Source: Cyrtodaria siliqua
Taxonomy: Eukaryota > Mollusca > Bivalvia > Adapedonta > Hiatellidae
DNA length: 64,000 bases
Assembly: GCA_037043455.1 (NCBI GenBank)
Contig: JAWPHD010010954.1
Location: 1 to 64,000, forward strand
Direction: 5' to 3'
The position numbers were made by a program, and so were the translations under genes. Below, piece by piece: positions 59,275-64,000 of the stretch (its first letter is position 1; every line of letters starts with the position of its first letter). Below the pieces are notes generated by a model, which ran no database searches, was not told the DNA's origin, and saw only the letters and a list, made by a program, of their open reading frames with translations.

Positions 59275-62200
59275 CATTCACCAACGTATCAGTACATCAC
59301 GCCGTATCACAAGTCATCCACCAATGTATCAGTACATCACGCCGTATCACAAGTCATCCAACAGTGTATCAGTACATCACGCCGTATCACAAGTCATCTA
59401 TCAATGTATCAGTACATCACGCCGTATCGCAAGTCATCCATCAATGTATCAGTACATCATGCCGTATCACAAGTCATCCAACAATGTATCAGTACATCAC
59501 GCCGTATCACAAGTCATCAATCAATGTATCAGTACATCACGCCGTATCACAAGTCATCCAACAATGAATCAGTACATCACGCCGTATCACAAGTCATCCA
59601 ACAATGAATCAGTACATCAAGCCGTATCACAAGTCATCCATCAATGTATCAGTACATCACGCCGTATCACAAGTCATCCAACAATGAATCAGTACATCAC
59701 GCCGTATCACAAGTCATCCATCAATGTATCAGTACATCACGCCGTATCACAAGTCATCCAACAATGAATCAGTACATCAAGACGTATCACAAGTCATCCA
59801 TCAATGTATCAGTACATCACGCCGTATCACAAGTCATCCAACAATGAATCAGTACATCAAGCCGTATCACAAGTCATCCATCAATGTATCAGTACATCAC
59901 GCCGTATCACAAGTCATCCAGCAATGTATCAGTACATCACGCCGTATCGCTAGTCATCCACTAATGTATCAGTACATCACGCCGTATCACAAGTCATCCA
60001 TCATTGTATCAGTATATCACGCCGTATCGCTAGCCATTCACCAATGTATCATTACATCACGCTGTATCACAAGTCATCCATCAATGTACCAGTACATCAC
60101 GCCGTATCGCAAGAAATCCACCAATGTATCAGTACATCATGCCGTATCACAAGTCATCCATCAATGTACCAGTACATCACGCCGTATCGCAAGTCATCCA
60201 CTAATGTATTAATACATCATGCCGTATTACAAGTCATCCACCATTGTATCAGTACATCACGCCGTATCGCAAGTATCACCCAATGTATCAGTACATCACG
60301 CCGTATCGCAAGTCATCCACCAATGTATCAGTACATCACGCCGTATCGCAAGTCATCCAACAATGTATCTGTACATCACGCCGTATCGCTAGCCATCCAA
60401 CAATGCATCAGTACATCAGGCCGTATCGCAAGTCATCCACCATTGTATCTGTACTTCACGTCGTATCGCTAGTCATCCACCAGTGTATCAGTAAATCACG
60501 CCGCATCGCTAGCCATCCACCAATGTATCAGTACATCACGCCGTATCGCAAGTCATCCACCGATGTATCAGTACATCACGCCGTATTGCTAGTCATTCAC
60601 AAATGTTTCAGTACATCACGCCGTATCGCTAGCCATCCACCAATGTATCAGTACATCACGCCGTATCGCAAGACATCCACCAATGTATAAGTAAATCACG
60701 TCGTATCGCTAGCCATCAATCAATGTATCAGTACATCACGCCGTATCCCAAGTCATCCACCAATGTATCTGTACATCACGCCGTATCGCTAGCCATCCAC
60801 CAATGTATCAGTACATCACGCCGTATCCCAAGCCATCCACCAATTTATCAGTAAATCACGCCGTATCGCTAACCATCCAGCAATGTATCAGTACATCACG
60901 CTGTATCGCTAGCCATCCACCAATGTATCTGTAGATCACGCCGTATCGCAAGTCATCCACCAATGTATCTGTACATCACGCCGTATCGCTAGCCATCCAC
61001 CAATGTATCAGTACATCAGGTCGTATCGCAAGTCATCCACCAATGTATCTGTACTTCACGCCGTATCGCTAGTCATCCACCAGTGTATCAGTACATCACG
61101 CCGCATCGCTAGCCATCCACCAATGTATCAGTACCATCACGCCGTATCGCAAGTCATCTACCGATGTATCCGTACATCACGCCGTATCGCTAGCAAGTCA
61201 TCTACCGATGTATCCGTACATCACGCCGTATCGCTAGCCATCCACCAATGTATCAGTACATCACGCCGTATCTCTAGCAAACCACCAATGTATCAGTACA
61301 TCACGCCGTATCGCTAGTCATCCACCAATGTATCAGTAAATCACGCCGTATCGCTAGCCATCCACCAATGTATAAGTACTACACGCCGTATCGCAAGTCA
61401 TCCACCAATGTATCTGTACATCATGCCGTATCGCTAGTCATCCACCATTGTATCAGTACATCACGCCGTATCGCAAGTCATCCATCGATGTATCAGTACA
61501 TCACGCCGTATCGCTAGTCATTCACCAATGAATCAGTACATCACGCCGTATCACAAGTCATCCACCAATGTATCAGTACATCACGCCGTATCACAAGTCA
61601 TCCACCAATGTATCAGTACATCACGCCGTAGCGCTAGCCATCTATCAATGTATCAGTACATCACGCCGTATCACAAGTCATCCATCAATGTATCAGTACA
61701 TCAGGCCGTATCGATAGCCATTCACCAATGTATCAGTACATCTCGCCGTATCAAAAAGACATCCATCAATGTACCAGTACATCACGCCGTATCGCAAGTC
61801 ATCCAGCAATGTATCAGTACATCATGCCGTATCGCAAGTCATCCACCAAAGTATCAGTACATCACGCCTTATCGCAAGTCATCCACCAATTTATCAGTAT
61901 ATCACGCCGTATCGCTAGCCATCCATCAGTGTATCAGTACATCACGCCGTATCGCTAGCCATCCACCAATGTATCCGTACATCAGGCCGTATCGCAAGTC
62001 ATCCACAAATGTATCAGTACATCAAGATAGCCATCCATCAATGTATCAGTACATCACGATGTATCGCTAGCCATCCACCAATGTATCAGTACATCACGCC
62101 GTATCGCAAGTCATCCACCAATGTATCTGTACATCACGCCGTATCGCTAGCCATCCACCAATGTATCAGTACATCACGCCGTATCGCAAGTCATCCACCA

Positions 62201-64000
62201 ATGTATCTGTACATCACGCCATATCGCTATTCATCCACCAGTGTATCAGTACATCACGCCGTATCGCAAGTCATCCACCGATGTATCAGTAAATCACGCC
62301 GCTTCGCTAGCCATAAACCAATGTATCAGTACATCGCGCCGTATCGCAAGACATCCAACGATGTATCAGTACATCACGCCGTATCGCTAGCCATTCACCA
62401 ATGTATCAGTACATCAAGCCGTAACACAAGTCATCCACCAATGTATCAGTACATCACTTCGTATCGCTAGCCATCCACCAATGTATCAGTTCATCACGAC
62501 GTATCGCAAGTCATCCACCAATGTATCTGTACATCACGCCGTATCGCTAGTCATCCACCAATGTATTAGTACATCAAGCCGCATCGCTAACCCTCTATCA
62601 ATGTATCAGTACATTACGCCGTATCACTATCCATTCATCAATGTATCAGTACTTCACGCCGTATTACAAGTCATCCACCAATGTTTCAGTACATCACGCT
62701 GAAGAGCTAGATGTTAATATTCAATGTTCAGTACATCACACCGTATCGCTAGCCATCCACCAATGTATCAGTACATCAGGCCGTATCGCAAGTCATCCAC
62801 CAATGCATCAGTACATCACGCCATATCGCAAGTCATCCACCAATGTATCAGTAAATCACGTCGTATCGCTAGCCGTCCAACAATGTATCAGTACATCACG
62901 CTTTATCGCTAGCCATCCACCAATGTATCAGTACATCACGCCGTATCGCAAGTTATCAACCAATGTATCTGTACATCACGCCGTATTGCTAGCCATCCAC
63001 CAATGTATCAGTACATCAGGTCGTATCGCAAGTCATCCACCAATGTATCTGTACTTCACGCCGTATCGCTAGTCATCCACCAGTGTATCAGTATATCACG
63101 CCGCCTCGCTAGCCATCCACCAATGTATAAGTACATCAATCCGTATCGCATGTCATCCACCAATGTATCAGTAAATCACGTCGTTTCGCTAGCCATCCAT
63201 CAATGTATCAGTACAACACGCCGTATCGCTAGCCATCAACCAATGTATCAGTACATCACGCCGTATCGCAAGACATCCACCAATGTATCTGTACATCACG
63301 CCGTATCGCTAGCCATCCACCAATGTATCAGTACATCACGCCCTATCGCAAGTCATCAAACAATGTATCAGTAAATCACGTCGTATCTCTAACCATCCAT
63401 CAATGTATCAGTACATCACGCTGTATCGCTAGCCATCCACCAATGTATCTGTACATCACGCCGTATCGCAAGTCATCCACCAATGTATCTGTACATCACG
63501 CCGTATCGCTAGCCATCCACCAATGTATCAGTACATCAGGTCGTATCGCAAGTCATCTACCGATGTATCAGTACATCACGCCGTATCGCTAGCAATTCAT
63601 CAATGTATCAGTATATCAGGCCGTATCGCTAGCCATCCACCAATGTATCAGTACATCACGCCGTATTTCTAGCAAACCACCAATGTATCAGTACATCACG
63701 CCGTATCGCAAGTCATCCACCAATGTATCAGTACATCACGCCGTATCGCTAGCCATCCACCAATGTATCAGTACTTCACGCCGTATCGCAAGTTATCCAC
63801 CAATGTATCTGTACATCATGCCGTATCGCTAGTCATCCACCAATGTATCAGTACATCAAGCCGCATCGCTAGCCATCCACCAATGTATCAGTACATCACG
63901 CCGTATCGCAAGTCATCCACCGATGTATCAGTACATCACGCCGTATCGCTAGTCATTCACCAATGTATCAGTACATCACGCCGTATCACAAGTCATCCAC
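59275..64000. repeat. 40-bp satellite array, continues past window end
   Basis: About 118 head-to-tail copies of a 40-bp unit ('gtatcagtacatcacgccgt' + 'atcgcaagtcatccaccaat'). The first ~17 units are mostly the 'cacaagtc' type. From about 59.95 kb, 'cgctagcc' and 'cgcaagtc' types alternate, giving a loose 80-bp dimer. One aberrant unit lies at about 62696-62735. Because the unit lacks stops in any frame and 40 is not divisible by 3, long open frames with a 40-residue period appear; they are not genes. Confidence 0.95.

Noticed and set aside
59230..63592. Many overlapping long open frames of the 'MYQYITPYHKSS' type
   Set aside because: They come from a stop-free 40-bp satellite read in shifting frames; period and composition follow the repeat exactly.
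59275..64000. CRISPR array
   Set aside because: Units are contiguous without unique spacers and the genome is clearly eukaryotic.

Overview
This window looks like a piece of an AT-rich animal nuclear genome, most likely a bivalve mollusc. The evidence is indirect: mollusc-style tRNA-derived SINEs, Tx1-like LINE fragments, a Ty3/gypsy remnant, many unrelated short satellites, and a gene architecture (DZIP3-like HEPN + STAND NTPase + ankyrin repeats) that is expanded in bivalves. No database search was possible, so family names rest on motifs I recognise.

The only convincing protein-coding gene lies on the minus strand between about 39.05 kb and 25.7 kb. Three separated open stretches fit one another: a HEPN domain exon (39050-38428), a heptad-repeat coiled-coil exon (34754-34500) and a long exon with a P-loop STAND ATPase and about 20 ankyrin repeats (29379-26054). 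All four inferred splice sites have GT/AG and both introns are phase 1, so they join into one reading frame of about 1,397 codons. The layout (HEPN effector, linker, STAND switch, repeat sensor) resembles an NLR-type innate immune receptor. The last ankyrin modules are nearly identical 201-bp duplicates, and two in-frame nonsense substitutions separate the current stop from about 120 further codons of ankyrin sequence.

Layout: 1-2.4 kb, left copy of a segmental duplication (right copy 55.8-59.1 kb). 2.4-12.7 kb, a small inverted-repeat element, two LINE fragments, a degenerate SINE, a 28-bp satellite and a 138-bp foldback. 13-21.3 kb, fragments of one recurrent reverse-transcriptase element (some nested), a 994-bp TIR element with TA target duplication, and 47-bp and 37-bp satellites. 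22-25.3 kb, several short tandem arrays. 25.7-39.05 kb, the HEPN-STAND-ankyrin gene with repeats in its introns. 39.2-42.0 kb, a 2.8-kb TIR transposon with a repeated 19-bp subterminal motif, about 150 bp upstream of the first coding exon. 42.9-55.4 kb, more retroelement fragments, a gypsy remnant, a SINE and minisatellites. 59.27 kb to the end, a 40-bp satellite array that continues past the window.

Apart from the receptor-like gene, nearly everything recognisable is mobile or tandem DNA. Most short open reading frames are chance products of satellites or broken retroelement pieces.
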